NCBI RefSeq assembly: GCF_964355755.1
Contig: NC_092670.1
Span: 7,749,201 to 7,811,200, forward strand
Reading direction: 5' to 3'
Length of the DNA: 62,000 nt
Source: Antedon mediterranea
Lineage: Eukaryota > Echinodermata > Crinoidea > Comatulida > Antedonidae
Shown here: positions 34,175-46,256 of the stretch, one piece after another
How the letters are laid out: the number at the start of each line of letters is the position of its first letter
Numbering within the stretch: position 1 is the stretch's first letter
Made by a program: the position numbers and the translations under genes
The notes under the pieces: generated by a model
The model's input: the letters and a program-made list of their open reading frames with translations, nothing else
What the model was told of the DNA's origin: nothing
Database searches by the model: none

Positions 34175-35429
34175 TATTGCTTCATAGTTAGGGCTTGTTA
34201 GCAATTTTTTTCACAAATATAGGAAAATAATTGCTTACCAATAGCTTTCTTTGCGCGGTTTTAACACTACACGGCGAATCATATTCACCACCTGATTTAT
34301 TTTTTTCGTGTCGCAGATATTATTACGATAGTAAAATGGAAATGGAAGAATAAAATAGGTTAGTGTATCCAAAGGGTTCAGAAACATATCTACTAATATA
34401 TATCAATTAGTTCCAACTCAACTCCTAGAGGATAATTACCCTTCTTTCTCCAACTTTATCTTGAACATCATCAACACTAGTGGATGATTGGCATTATTTT
34501 TACGACAAATGAACTATTTGATTTATTTATTTATTTGTTTTCAAGCTAAGCAGCTTAGACAGTTTGGAGAGTTAGGGGAGATTGGGACAGCTAATATAAA
34601 ACTGTTATAATTATTATTATGCAAGATTTATATAATATGTGGTACATTATGTATATATAATCAATATCATTATTATTTTGATACTATGGTATACTATATT
34701 AAGATACTAGGTCGGTCAAGGGAAGTAACGAATGCTACCCCATATCACATCTTTATTCATTTATTCGTAGTTTAATCAAGTTAAAAAATAATCCTAAAAA
34801 TGTAGTAGCTCAGCAGACAGTGTTCGGCGTCACTGACGAATTTACATGGAATATATACATAACGTAACTAACCTTCTAGCGATTTATTTAAGCGAGGTTT
34901 CGTGTCTTAACCACTTTGTCGTGTATTTTATGAAGGAGAAAATAAATTAATACAGTTATTACTACTGTACAAATAAAACCAATTATTACCGCAGGCCCCC
35001 ATCAATGCTGTTATTTCTTTTTATTAAATTGCTATTATGATAAACCGAATGCGACCTCGTTATACATAGTATATAATGTTATTAAAAATCAAACGGCATT
35101 CACTAACCCATTATTACTTTTTGGAGTGGCAAATTCTTAGGAGATGACGAATTAGCATCTTTAAATGACCAAACTGCGACAATTAGTGTCATAAAAAACA
35201 AACTCAATAAATAATGCTAATACAATAAGTACTGGCATATTGTCAGATAAAACACAAATATACGTCACAATCTAACGAGGCCGTTTGTTTCTGCCCATTA
35301 ATGTGGTCACGGGTGATTAAATAAACATTGTATGTTTTAAAAAGAATGACACATTAAACTAAAATAATATCATACAAAAAAAAATAATGCTTATGAGTTT
35401 GATAGTGAGAATAAGTTTGCTTTAGTTAA
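34175..35429. other. Intergenic, no gene seen
   Basis: AT-rich, nothing recognisable apart from short atttatt runs near 34,520. Confidence 0.55.
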
Positions 35430-35573
35430 TAGCAACGCAACAACGTATAGTACAATACACGTAAATTGACCAATCACAAGTTAGTGATTATCCGTCATAA
35501 TCAACTGTCACTTGCCAACTCGCTCGCGTTGAACTTACGTGATTGTATTGCATCCTGGTGGAAAACCAGATTA
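35430..35573. mobile_element. Family A foldback MITE, diverged copy
   Basis: Keeps the family core (gtaaattgaccaatcacaag; then cacttgccaactcgctcgcg and ttacgtgattgtattgcatc) and ends near tggtggaaaacca. It lies 13 bp from a near-intact copy, suggesting insertion of one beside the other. Confidence 0.6.
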
Positions 35574-35585
35574 AAGATTAAAACG

Positions 35586-35756
35586 TGGTTCCCACTAGCG
35601 ACGCAACACAAGGACGTAACGCAACGCAAGTGAATTGACCAATCACAAGCGATGGCTTATTCGCTTGTGATTGCTAACTGTCTATAACTTCGCTTGTCCT
35701 TGGTAAAACGCTTACGTTGCGTTTACGTCCTTGCGTTACGTTCTAGTAGGAACCAA
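35586..35756. mobile_element. Family A foldback MITE, near full length
   Basis: 171 bp; tggttcccactagcgacgca at the left, gttctagtaggaacca at the right. Almost the same sequence as 15,798-15,969 throughout, including agcttattcg-like core and inverted acgtaacgcaacgcaa / ttgcgtttacgt pairs. The best-preserved family member in the window. Confidence 0.87.
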
Positions 35757-36459
35757 GCTTAAGAACGCAACGAAAGAACGTACGCGCATAGCAACAACAA
35801 ATGAGTTGTATTACGTGCACTTTCGTTACGTATTAATAGTGGAAAAAAACACGTAACCAAAAAACTCGTACTGTAGGTGTTTATGCGTGAGAAATCTAAA
35901 ACACTTTTATGCGATACATTACTGATGAGTTTTTTGAACCTATATTTCCCACCATTTAATATGCTATTGACTCATTACTGACGTTTTATGTGTAGGCGTT
36001 TACTAAATACAGTAATCCAAAAGTACAAAGACAGAACCACATAATCCGTTTTTATGGCAGTGATGTATAACAGCAAATTAATGTTTTAAAATCACGTACT
36101 ATACAGGCTAGATGTATGCTAGAGTAAATAAAGCCATACACTTAGAGAAAGAAATGTATGCTTTTTTTTGTCAGGCGAAAAAAATAATTACATGATGACA
36201 TTTTGGAAGTTAGCTAAATGGTTAAGCTGCTCTCAAAGAATGCAAGTTATCTGCAATCTTATAAGTTATGTGGTTAATTATAACAGCATTTGTGTAAAAC
36301 ATAGTGTTTTATAAAAACGAGTGCGAGTTTATTTTTGAGATATTGCTTTTTGAACATGACATGCGATCGATCGGAGGTATTAGATGTTGAATTAGCTGCT
36401 CTCTGTATCATAATTCAATAACGTAGTCATAACGTTAGTTGGATTGAGGGAATGGTAAA
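35757..36459. other. Intergenic, no gene seen
   Basis: The start (about 35,760-35,830) still contains acgcaacg/cgttacg words that may be family A debris; the rest is unassigned AT-rich DNA. Confidence 0.45.
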
Positions 36460-37720
36460 AATAACCAACGGGTATTGAATATCATTCTAAAGGAATTTCT
36501 TTATCTTAACGTAGTGAATTTCTTTACAACTTCAGGACAAAATGAAAGGACCATGGTATTTCGAAAACAAAACACGGCATGCCATAGTGTAATTAAAATA
36601 ATGGAAATGACGTTTCGTACAACTGGTATTGATTATCGGATAACGGTTTTGTGTCGTCATCACTGTCATCAAAACGTAATTCTACAAGGTATTGAATCTC
36701 ATCCTGACATAACCAACATGTATAGGATCCCATTCCTACAAACTATCAAGTAACGGAATAGTGTCATCAAAGCGTAACTCTGTCGGTTATTAGATACTCC
36801 CATCAAAATACTGGCGTATCACTGGGTATTGAACTTCATCTAGAAATAACCGAGATATTTGATCCAATGCCAACAGAATATCGGGTAAAGTTGTCTCATC
36901 AGAACATTAATTTTGCAGGTGGTAAATCCCATCTCAAGAATGGCGTCATTACGCTGAGTATGGATCTCATCTAGAAATAACGGAGATAGGCCTACTTGAT
37001 CCAATGCCAACAGAATATCGGGTAAAGTTGTCCCATCAGAACTTTAACTTTGCAGGTAGTAAATTCCATCTCAAGAATGACGTAGTTACGCTGAGTATTG
37101 AATCTCATTTCGAAATAACTGAAGTAATAACTGAATATCGGGTAAAGTTGTTTCATCAAAACTTAACTTTGCAGGGTGTTGAATCCCATCTCAAGAATGA
37201 CGTCATTACGTTGAGTATGGATCTCATCTAGAAATTACGGAGATACTTGATCCAATGCCAACAGAATATCGGGTAAAGTTGTCTCATCAGAACTTATCTT
37301 TGCAGGGTGGTGAATCCCACCTCAAGAATGACGTCATTACGCTGAGTATTGGATCTCATCTCAAAATAACTGAAGTACTTGATCTCGTGTCAACAGAATA
37401 TCCGGTAAAGTTGTCTCATCAGAACTTAACTTTACAGGTAGTGATTCCCATCTGAAGAATGACGTCATTACGCTGAGTATTGGATCTCATTTCGAAATAA
37501 TTGAAGTACTTGATCTTATGCCAACAGAAGATCGGGTAAAGTTGTCTCATCAGAACTTAACTTTGCAGGTAGTAAATCCCACCGCAAGAATGACGTCATT
37601 ACGCTGGATAATATTGAACCACGTATCGAAATAACCGTGGTCCTGGATCTCATGCCAATGGAATACCGGGTAAAGTTGTCTCATCAGAACTTAACTTTGC
37701 AGGGCAGTGGCAAACAGAAT
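36460..37720 (+). repeat. ~131-bp tandem array, about 7 clear copies plus degenerate ones
   Basis: The unit runs gatccaatgccaacagaata, tcgggtaaagttgtctcatc, agaacttaactttgcagg, tcaagaatgacgtcattacg, ctgagtattgaatctcat. Landmarks fall near 36,861, 36,998, 37,249, 37,381, 37,512 and 37,646, with one copy lacking the landmark near 37,120. Before 36,840 the copies are much more degenerate. Each unit has a gacgtcat, a CRE-like octamer core. Short frames in several units have the same residues but are broken by stops, so coding is unlikely. Confidence 0.85.
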
Positions 37721-39291
37721 ATCTGTACGTTGAATTGCATAGTAAGAATGACGTAACACTTGTTATTGGATTGGATCGTATCGTAACCGGTTGGTATTGG
37801 ATAGTTCAGATAATACGGGTATTGTGTACCGTACCGTACCTCTTTAAACGAAAGATATGAGTAGGCATATTTATTCTTCTTGAAGTATTATATTATAGGT
37901 AATGTATCTCTAGTACATTCTCTGCACTGGTAAATTCATGATTGCATATATTAATAGCAAATATTTAAAGTAAACGGAATATTGTTAAGTGGGTAACATC
38001 TCTTCTGCTATCATCTATAGAACATTTAAAAAGACGTATATATCTCTTGAAATAACTATAAGAGATTGTACACCTTCGTTTAGCTTATTTTATCAACCTT
38101 CCGTAAACTACTGTTCATTTCAAACACCCATTCTAATATACAAATTACATCCGTTTAAAGCTCAGGTACAGGCATGAATTTTAAATATAATATTTGGTTA
38201 ATTGTACATAAATCAAATATTTGTAACAGAAATCGAGACGAAAAAACATGAATTTCCCTTAATATGGTCAAATACAAAATTTGGCAAAATTCTTCCATAA
38301 AAACCAGGAAGACTTTTTTTCAGTAGTTAGGTAGTTAACCTAATGTAATAACATGTCTGGTGACTCCCTAGACGGTGGAAAAAGATGGTGGATATACGGT
38401 AGATAATTTTTGCTATAGCATGAAAATAAAAATCTGAAGTTGAATAAAAATATCAGAAATGTAATATTCAAGTTATATTACCTATATTTAGTCATCTGAT
38501 AACATTTTTTACCACACCTTTTATTTTTCATAGCTTTTTAAAATGCCTCTCTATTTACAAAATTTGTGTACAAAGGAATAGAGATTTTACTGTGTAATTT
38601 GAACTATCCCCCCCCCCCCCACTGATAAGAAAGTGCTTATTTTCAACAAGCTCGTGTAACACAAATATAATCCCAAAAATTATGAAACATAGCGGAAACT
38701 ATAGATCGATAATTATTGGAATGTATGATCAATAGAAATTTTTTGCCCGCAACTAGCCTTTAAGGAATGAAATTTAAAAATTCCATTCGTACATAAATCG
38801 CTAAAGTTAATGTTTATATTTAATAATGTATTTGATTTATAGGCCTGTATTATTATGTAGCCTATTTATTTTTTATTTTATTTCTATAAAACTAATTTTA
38901 TGTATGTATATTGATGGTGCCAAATGATCTGCTTCGGTCGAATCAATAGACCACTCTTACAAAGTACAATACATGGATAACAGTGGTTTGTAGGCTCGGG
39001 TTGAAAGCGTAAAATAAAGATTAAAAAGGTACACATAATACTACATTCAAATTATACTTACTTCCGGTGATTCCAGTGTTGTTGAAAATCATCTGTAACT
39101 GCTTCATACTGCGTTATTGTTGATCACAAAATTAGTGGTTTGCATATCAGTTAGTAATTTCAACCCCCTGCTGTGTACAGAGGAAAACAAGCAATGCAGT
39201 GAGGCTGGAGTTTGTATTGTGTTTTATGAGAGAAAACTCTTACCTGTAATCATGTGATTATTGAAAAATACGTCACACCAATGAAGATTAA
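37721..39291. other. Intergenic with a C13 homopolymer
   Basis: No gene. A run of 13 cytosines occupies 38,608-38,620, unusual in such AT-rich DNA. Everything else is unassigned. Confidence 0.55.
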
Positions 39292-39382
39292 AGCCCGGCG
39301 CACAGAAGAGCAATCTGCTTAAACGCCAACTGTCGACGAATGAACGCTGGCGTAAGAAGATCGCTCTCCTGTGCGCCGGGTG
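39292..39382. mobile_element. GC-rich foldback element (91 bp)
   Basis: agcccggcgcacagaagagc at the left pairs with gctctcctgtgcgccgggt at the right; further in, aaacgccaactgtcg pairs loosely with cgaatgaacgctggcgt. The entire unit can fold into one stem-loop. It differs in sequence from families A-C and from the 26.7-kb foldback. Confidence 0.75.
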
Positions 39383-42300
39383 ACGCGTATGCTAATTGGG
39401 GTCATCGTAACACAGCGGCAAAGATACGATTTACCTATGTAATACAATTATCAAGAACATCGCTGATACCATTACTAAATAGAAGGAGGAAGATTGCATT
39501 ATATGAAGTTAATTGTGGATAGAAATGTCTTGGAGTTTCATCTGTCAGGATCAATCGCTGTCTTTGCTTTATCATTCATGTCCTAGGGGTGAAATGCAAA
39601 AGACAGTGCACGATGTTACATTACACAAACAAACATCTCTGTATAGTATCCACCATGCTGGGATCGATGCAAATCTCTGTGGTAATCCTCAGTCTACAGG
39701 GAAGACTTTGGCCTAATCTACTTGCTATGTTCTAAACTAACACTGAACATTTTCTAAACCACGTGAAGTAAATGGAAAGTCCATAGGTAATTCTGTGTTT
39801 ATCTTCTGGATCTATTGGTTTACTTTGCTAATGTTTGACCATTTTGCAAATACATCGTTTTATTGTTTTTACATTTGCATCTACAGTACATTACCGGTGG
39901 ATATGACTTCTATCATTTGCTTAGCATTAGATATCTTAGCTATAGTACTGTTGGGCTGATAAATATTAATTTTAAGTTTATAAGTTATTTTCGTCCACTA
40001 ATACCAGAAATGGATTTCAGAATTCCGAAGAACATGATTTGTATTTCAAGTATCAATTTGACGGATTATATTGTTTGTGTTTCTACGCAACGCAAACGAT
40101 TTCAAATTACATTCGCTATGTACTTTACAAATACGGATTAACACAATACATGTGGATTATAATTAAGTATACATCATCCATATAATATTTACTTTGATTT
40201 GTTTCTGATAGAGATGTACATCAAGCAATACTTGGAATTCTAAATTGATTCAGTATAATTAGAACCACGAGAGAGAATAACTACACATATGGAAAAGTTG
40301 AAATTCAAATAATTGTCGGTCATCACAGCTGAGTCAAGAATACTAATCTTTATTTGAATATTCACCTTTGTGGTACACGATAACAAAAATACTCCAAATA
40401 CTTTATTAAAAATAATGGAATGATAAAGTAACATAACATTCATAAACAATTGAAATAACAAGCAATGTGTTTTAAATACAGCATTGATATATTAAATAAG
40501 ATAGAAAAGATGAAGATGTAGGTAACAATTCATGGAAACTAATAAAAGGATGAGAGTGACTAGCAAGAGTCACGTTGCTTCCTTACTCAGTACAGACTTA
40601 TTTCTCTAGTATTATATACACAATGTTATTCTGTATTTACCTAAACTAAAGAATATCCATGACACTAACTTTACATATGACAATGTTTCAAGGAATTTTT
40701 CTATGGTAATTGACGGTGTTTCTAATACAACCTTTAGTAGTCTTAATTATCATATCTTTTGTTAAATGCTACTACCTTGTGAGAAAAGGTCATCGGATTT
40801 TAATTAAAATGAAAATCAAGCGTATTTTAGGTAATTACGTAACTCTTTATTTGTGTCTCACCATCAGGTTGTTTATATGACGTCATTCCCGACAAATCTC
40901 TCGGACACAAGTTATTTCGAGACAAATATTACGTAATATTAAGTAAGGGTTTAATTCAAAATAAATCTCTCATACTGACACCTTTTCTTTGAGACTAACA
41001 GAAGTATAAGGTTCGTACCGAATCATTAAAATGTTTTACAAAGCTTCAATAGTCTAAAGTTGGGATGAGGCGTATCTATGGAAAAGTGTGTTATTAAACA
41101 CAGATTTAATGCTTAATAGGTTACCATGGTAAACGTTAGTTTGCAACGCCATGGGCTTTTGCTAATTGTCTTTTCAAAATGTCGCATCCTCTTTGTTTAT
41201 CCTCGTTTCTGCTATATCCACTTAAATCATTTTATTCATATAAACTTATCAACAGATCGTTTATTATGGAAATATATGCAGAAATATAAATCATAATAAT
41301 AAAAAACTAATTGTTGACACTTAAATTGGTTTTATTATTTAGATGATCAATCATTATCTCTCGGTAAATCTATATTCCATTCATTACACCCAATCTGGAT
41401 TGTTCAACAATATCATATACTTTCTCAATCGAACGTCTAAAACAAGGTATAAATGCTAACAGCATTAATTTTATTTATAAGAAGAAAGCTTGTATGCTAG
41501 ACATTGTATTAATTGACCATAACTAAAGGTTATAGCGCCTACTTCAGTCGTTTTTAGAGTATGAGTGTCTTAGATATTTCTGATTTCCCAACATGAATGT
41601 TCATAACCAATCTGATAAAGTGTCGATATAAGAAGTTGCAATAAACATAATTAAATACGAATTGCTTTTAAAGCAAATGGCGTATTCATTAGAACTTTTG
41701 GATGGTTCTAAAAATAGAAAACTACAAAGAGTGTTTTTTTTTAAAGCAGTTTTTCTATCAAAGTCGTCACGACAAAAACACTCTTGCTTATTTATATCTG
41801 GAGTACCAATTTAAACATGAGGCAGAGCTTAAACTCTCTATTGGAATATCATTGGAAATGTGTACATCTTAAAAATGATTACAGGAAAAAGCTCATTGGT
41901 ATTGATGGAATAAAAACGACATTTATTTTCCTTACTTTATCTATGCCTCTTTCATAAAAAAATACATGAGCGTTAAAAAAAACGTCATTATTACAATCTT
42001 CTGTCACATCATAAAGATAGTTTGTCGAAATTAAATTGAAAATGCATTTATCATGTCAACAAACCGGGCCATGTGAAGATTTACAAAAATCAGCTAGAAA
42101 CGGTGAAGAAATCGAATATTGTGAAGATTTAATTATATTACTCTATCGTTAGTCATATAATACTTTGGCAAAACCAACACACATTTTCCCAATAATCTGT
42201 GCCTTGACAAGCATTAGCAAACGGTTTGTCACATAAACATCTTCGTCGTTGCATCTCGAGTAACATTATAAAAATATAGCGACGCACGAGGCCAGCTTCG

Positions 42301-42440
42301 GGAGGAAAACTCTACTCGTTTCCCCCTCACGAATTCCATAATTTACAGGTTAGCATACTGTATAATTTTTTTATTATTATTTAGTCTCACGTTGATTTTC
42401 AATTAGTTAAAGGATATTGGTCTTTCTTTAAAAAAACAAA
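39383..42440. other. Intergenic, no gene seen
   Basis: AT-rich. Several frames of 67-92 codons exist (for example 39,863-40,141, plus strand) but none shows domain, signal or splice evidence. Confidence 0.5.
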
Positions 42441-42547
42441 AAGGCTATATATATGGCCGCATTCGCGTGCGCAAATTTGAGTTAGTGTTTACCGACCGAC
42501 CGACCGACATAGTGAGCTGTAAAGTCGCGTTTGCAGGCGACTAAAAA
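42441..42547 (+). mobile_element. Family C element, short copy
   Basis: ggctatatatatggccgcat, gtgtttaccgaccgaccgac, catagtgagctgtaaagtcg and the terminal hairpin agtcgcg…ggcgactaaaa, all in one 107-bp unit. This shows the minimal layout: the left and right ends separated only by the GACC array. Confidence 0.75.
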
Positions 42548-42924
42548 ATAAATTACTATTAGTAGCCTAAAATGCGCGTAAAACCACATAATGTGTCAAC
42601 TTTTTTAAAATCTTTCACGCACATTTATTGTAGTTTCTTCTCATTTTTATTAACATGACATAACTAGGTATTTATGAATATTCTTAATTACACTTAATTT
42701 AAACCACTGTGTAATATTCATAAAATGTCATTCTTAAAACGATAAAGTAACATTTTGGGCATTAAAATAAATTAGACTCTATACATATGAAGCTATAGAA
42801 GAACCGGTGATAAAATAATTATTTAAATATACATTATAAATATTTTATTTATATATTTAAAATTGTATTATACAGATAATTGAACAAATTTTAGAAATTA
42901 AAACAGTGTAAAATAATTTAGAAT

Positions 42925-43292
42925 GTGTCAACATTGGAACTGCCTTCCTTTACCGATGTGCACCTAGAACACCTCCAGAAAGATTTCGAACGCATTGAGT
43001 CGGATGCCTCTCATCCTCTCCACAAAGTGATCATAGACCAACTTAATCCAAGTGGTAGATTGAGGCTCCTCAGTGTGAAAACAAATCGATTTGCTAAATC
43101 CTTTATTCCCTCCGGTATCATCCAGTACAACAGGAAGTCAAGAAGATAATTTTATATTGTAATTTTTTAGATGTTTTTATATGAATGGTTTTATGCTATA
43201 TTTGTTTTTATAGTGTTTTCTTTGTTATTATGACGAGCAATGAATTTCCTTTTTGAGGATCAATAAAAGTTATCTTATCTTATCTTATCTTA
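42925..43292 (+). pseudogene. 5'-truncated LINE: C-terminal peptide and 3' tail
   Basis: A 74-codon frame (42,925-43,149) includes SHPLHKVI and RTNRF-like KTNRFAKSFIPSGI, a C-terminal pattern I know from non-LTR retrotransposon reverse-transcriptase ORFs. The stop is followed by a ~140-bp 3' untranslated region with ttcctttttgaggatcaata and ends in tandem atctt units up to 43,292, the typical short-repeat tail of such LINEs. All of the endonuclease and reverse-transcriptase core is missing, so it is a dead 5'-truncated insertion. Confidence 0.8.
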
Positions 43293-44985
43293 AATACAAA
43301 ATATTGATTTATAAAAGAAAATTATTTTAGGATGTTTTTCAAAGAAATTCGTATTAATAATGCGCATGAAATAAAATATTTCAACAAAAATAATAATTTA
43401 TGAAAAAAAAAACATTGACATTTATATTTTAAAATAAAATGATATATGAAAGATTGAATTGGTATATATTATTTTCAATTTTTACTGAACAAAATAGGAT
43501 TATTGTTGAAATAGAATGTTTAAAATAGGCCACTGAGAGTGTTTTGGTAATTTGTATTTTGTGTAATCATCATGATTACCCTTTAATTGTAATCTGTTGC
43601 CATAGCATAAAGACAGATTTACCTAAATTGTAAAAACACAAACGACGATTCAACCAGTCTATGTTAAGTTTATATTTAATAAATTGAACTTGCAATAATG
43701 TATCGATTATATTACATTTATCGAAGTATCGATTACTTCAGGGGATGTCCATGCCAGTTTAATAGGAAAACAAGGATTTGAATTCACTTGAGATCACTAC
43801 ATTGACACTACAAAGTATAGTGTCGTTGTATCTTCTTTGTCACACGATAATCTTCTTTGAGTATTGTAATGATTTCCCGATTTGTAGTCAGATATCCTAA
43901 CGGTCAGTGATGTAACATTAGCAAACCACATTATAAGTCTATTCGCCGCATCAATTAACGATTTCTAGATGTGTGTATTCAAAGTAGCACTCGAGTGACA
44001 TTAAAATTACAAATTATAACCTGTAAGTTTATAACTTATATTTGGCTAAATAATATGATGTTGAAGATTCTACTACACAATCCTTTATCCTGATTAGACG
44101 AATAATTGATTGCAGCCTTTATCCAGGACAGAGTTAATAAAACTGTTGTCAGTGGAGGGACATTAAATTAAATAAAATTCATGTCTAATTATGCGCAATT
44201 AAAAAAAGAAAAAATACGTGTAGTAGAACATTCGTAATTGTTTCCATTCAAAACTCGCATACTTTTTAATCTTCAGATATTTTCTTACATCCTCATTTTA
44301 ACATCAATAGCATTAGGCCTATAATTCTATATTTAGAATGATTGACAGTTAATCTATCATTTATACCTTATTTTGTATCTCACGTTTATTGAATGTCTAC
44401 ATTAACAGGCCATTAAGAGTTTGGTTGTTTGGTGTCGGTAGACTGGGGACAGCGTAAACATATGTATTATTCGATATGCTTGAAGGCGGTGGAAGTTATT
44501 AAAGTAAGGCTCTTATTACGGAGTGGTTTTGTATTTCTCTCTTTACCTTTAAATTAGGCTATTATTGGTGTTCGAATATCGAAATGTGTAATCGGAGCTC
44601 GCGTGTTTCCAGTTGTCAATTGGCGACGACGACAATTCCATTTCCGTTTTTTCTAGGGAAAAATCTAAAAAGTATCGAATGTTCAAATGACACTAAATAC
44701 ACTTTACAATCGAATGATATAAGTTCGATGTAATATATACAGTCTACTGTGCACAACGGGTTAGACATTGAAGAAGACAGGCGTCTAAAATCACCAACTT
44801 AGCACTAACATAAACTTAATCTTATATAATAGCATCATCGTACGATAACCACTTATCTATCCTTTTCCGAACGTCGTTAATGATGATCCAAAGCAAATAC
44901 AATAGAATAAGCAACAGCAGGAATTAAGTGCTGATCAAACTCTAACTTTTGTGTGTGAAGACATATTGTAAAATAAAAGTTCCAT
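43293..44985. other. Intergenic, no gene seen
   Basis: AT-rich with no recognisable feature except one TAGGCCTA octamer (about 44,315). Confidence 0.55.
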
Positions 44986-45700
44986 GATTTTCTTATTATT
45001 TTATTGCACTTGTTAGACTGCAAACTGAGTCTAAGAAGTTCAGTGAGCTTAAACTTTCTTGGTATTTCATTGCGCTTGTTCGACTGCGGAGTCTAGGAAG
45101 TTCAGTGAGTTTAAACTTTCTTGGTATTTCATTGCGCTTGTTCGACTGCGGAGCCTAAGAAGTTCCGCGAGTCTAAACTTTCTTGGCATTTCATTGCGCT
45201 TGTTAGACTGTGGAGTCTAAGAAGTTCCGTGAGTCTAAACTTTCTCGGCATTTCATTGCGCTTGTTAGACTGCAGAGCCTAAGAAGTTCCGTGAGTCTAA
45301 ACTTTCTCGGCATTTCATTGCGCTTGTTTGACTGCAGAGCCTAAGAAGTTCCGTGAGTCTAAACTTTCTTGGTATTTTATTACGCTTGTTAGACTGCAGA
45401 GTCTAAGAAGTTCCGCGAGTCTAAACTTTCTTGATATCATTGCGCTTGTTAGACTGCAGAGCCTAAGAAGTTCCGTGAGTCTAAACTGTATTGGTATTTC
45501 ATTGCGCTTGTTAGACTGCGGAGTCTATGTCATTACTATTAACTTGCCTGAAATTGTCTTGCGCTTTTCGACTGCTGAGCCTAAAACGTGCCGTGACTCT
45601 TATAAACGTGCTTAAAATATTTCAATGCGCATGGTTGACTGCGGAGCCTAAAAAGTGTCTTGACTCTATTACTTTCTTGATATTTCATTGCGCTGCGGAG
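44986..45700 (+). repeat. 62-bp tandem array, about 11 copies
   Basis: Unit: tctaaactttcttggtattt, cattgcgcttgttagactgc, agagcctaagaagttccgtg, ag. Exact 62-bp spacing can be read at 45,234, 45,296 and 45,358; one copy near 45,430 is shortened to ttgatatcattgcg. The last copies are diverged. Since 62 is not divisible by three, frames change from unit to unit, and the 93-95-codon frames here are repeat artefacts. Confidence 0.92.
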
Positions 45701-46045
45701 CATATTAGTCGTGATATTTCAGGAAATGAACAGTTATTAGCAAGGATTACACGGCGTTTTACACGCTATTTAACAGAGCAATTTGTTGTTGGTCTTACAA
45801 TCTTCTAAGAATCAATCAGGATGCGGTACTACTATTAATACGAAAAACGTATAAAAACAAGGACAGGAGTTCAGCTAACAGTATCAAAGAAGCATTAAGA
45901 TGATAAACTATTAGTCTGATAATATCATTATACAGTATTAGATTCATAATGGTATTACTTATTGCAGAAGCAAATTGAGAGGCATGTTTTTGCATAGTTG
46001 ACAATCTATTTCACTTTAATTAGGATCTCGGAATATGAATAGAAC
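45701..46045. other. Intergenic, no gene seen
   Basis: Nothing recognisable. Confidence 0.5.
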
Positions 46046-46256
46046 ATCGTCGCTATTGTTTAGAATTCCCTTAATCAGTCTAACGTTTATGTATAATAGT
46101 GATTAGAGGGCCCCAGTGGAAAGCAGTGATTTCACTGATCTGGGTTACCCTCTTTAAAGAAGACTAATACAAAAAAAAAATAAATAAATAAAAATCAGTA
46201 CATAATTATTATCATTTTAATAATACAATATCGTCGCTATTGTTTAGAATTCCCTT
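46046..46256 (+). mobile_element. Short retroelement tail bounded by 27-bp direct repeats
   Basis: Identical 27-bp sequences beginning atcgtcgctattgtttagaa lie at 46,046-46,072 and 46,230-46,256. Between them are a hairpin (agaggg…ccctct with inner ccag/ctgg and cagtga/tcactg, 46,105-46,153), then tttaaagaagactaata, A10 and taaataaataaa. This looks like a strongly 5'-truncated LINE or SINE 3' end with a long target duplication. About 35 bp of AT-rich sequence separate the tail from the second repeat. Confidence 0.7.

Noticed and set aside
37004-37455. Frames with repeated EYRVKLSHQN-type peptides
   Set aside because: Arise from the ~131-bp array; stops interrupt each unit and there is no splice support.
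38608-38620. C13 tract as a G-quadruplex or i-motif element
   Set aside because: A single homopolymer run without the loops needed for a defined fold; could also be a sequencing artefact.
45328-45808. Repetitive 93-95-codon frames
   Set aside because: Arise from the 62-bp tandem array, whose unit length shifts the frame each time.
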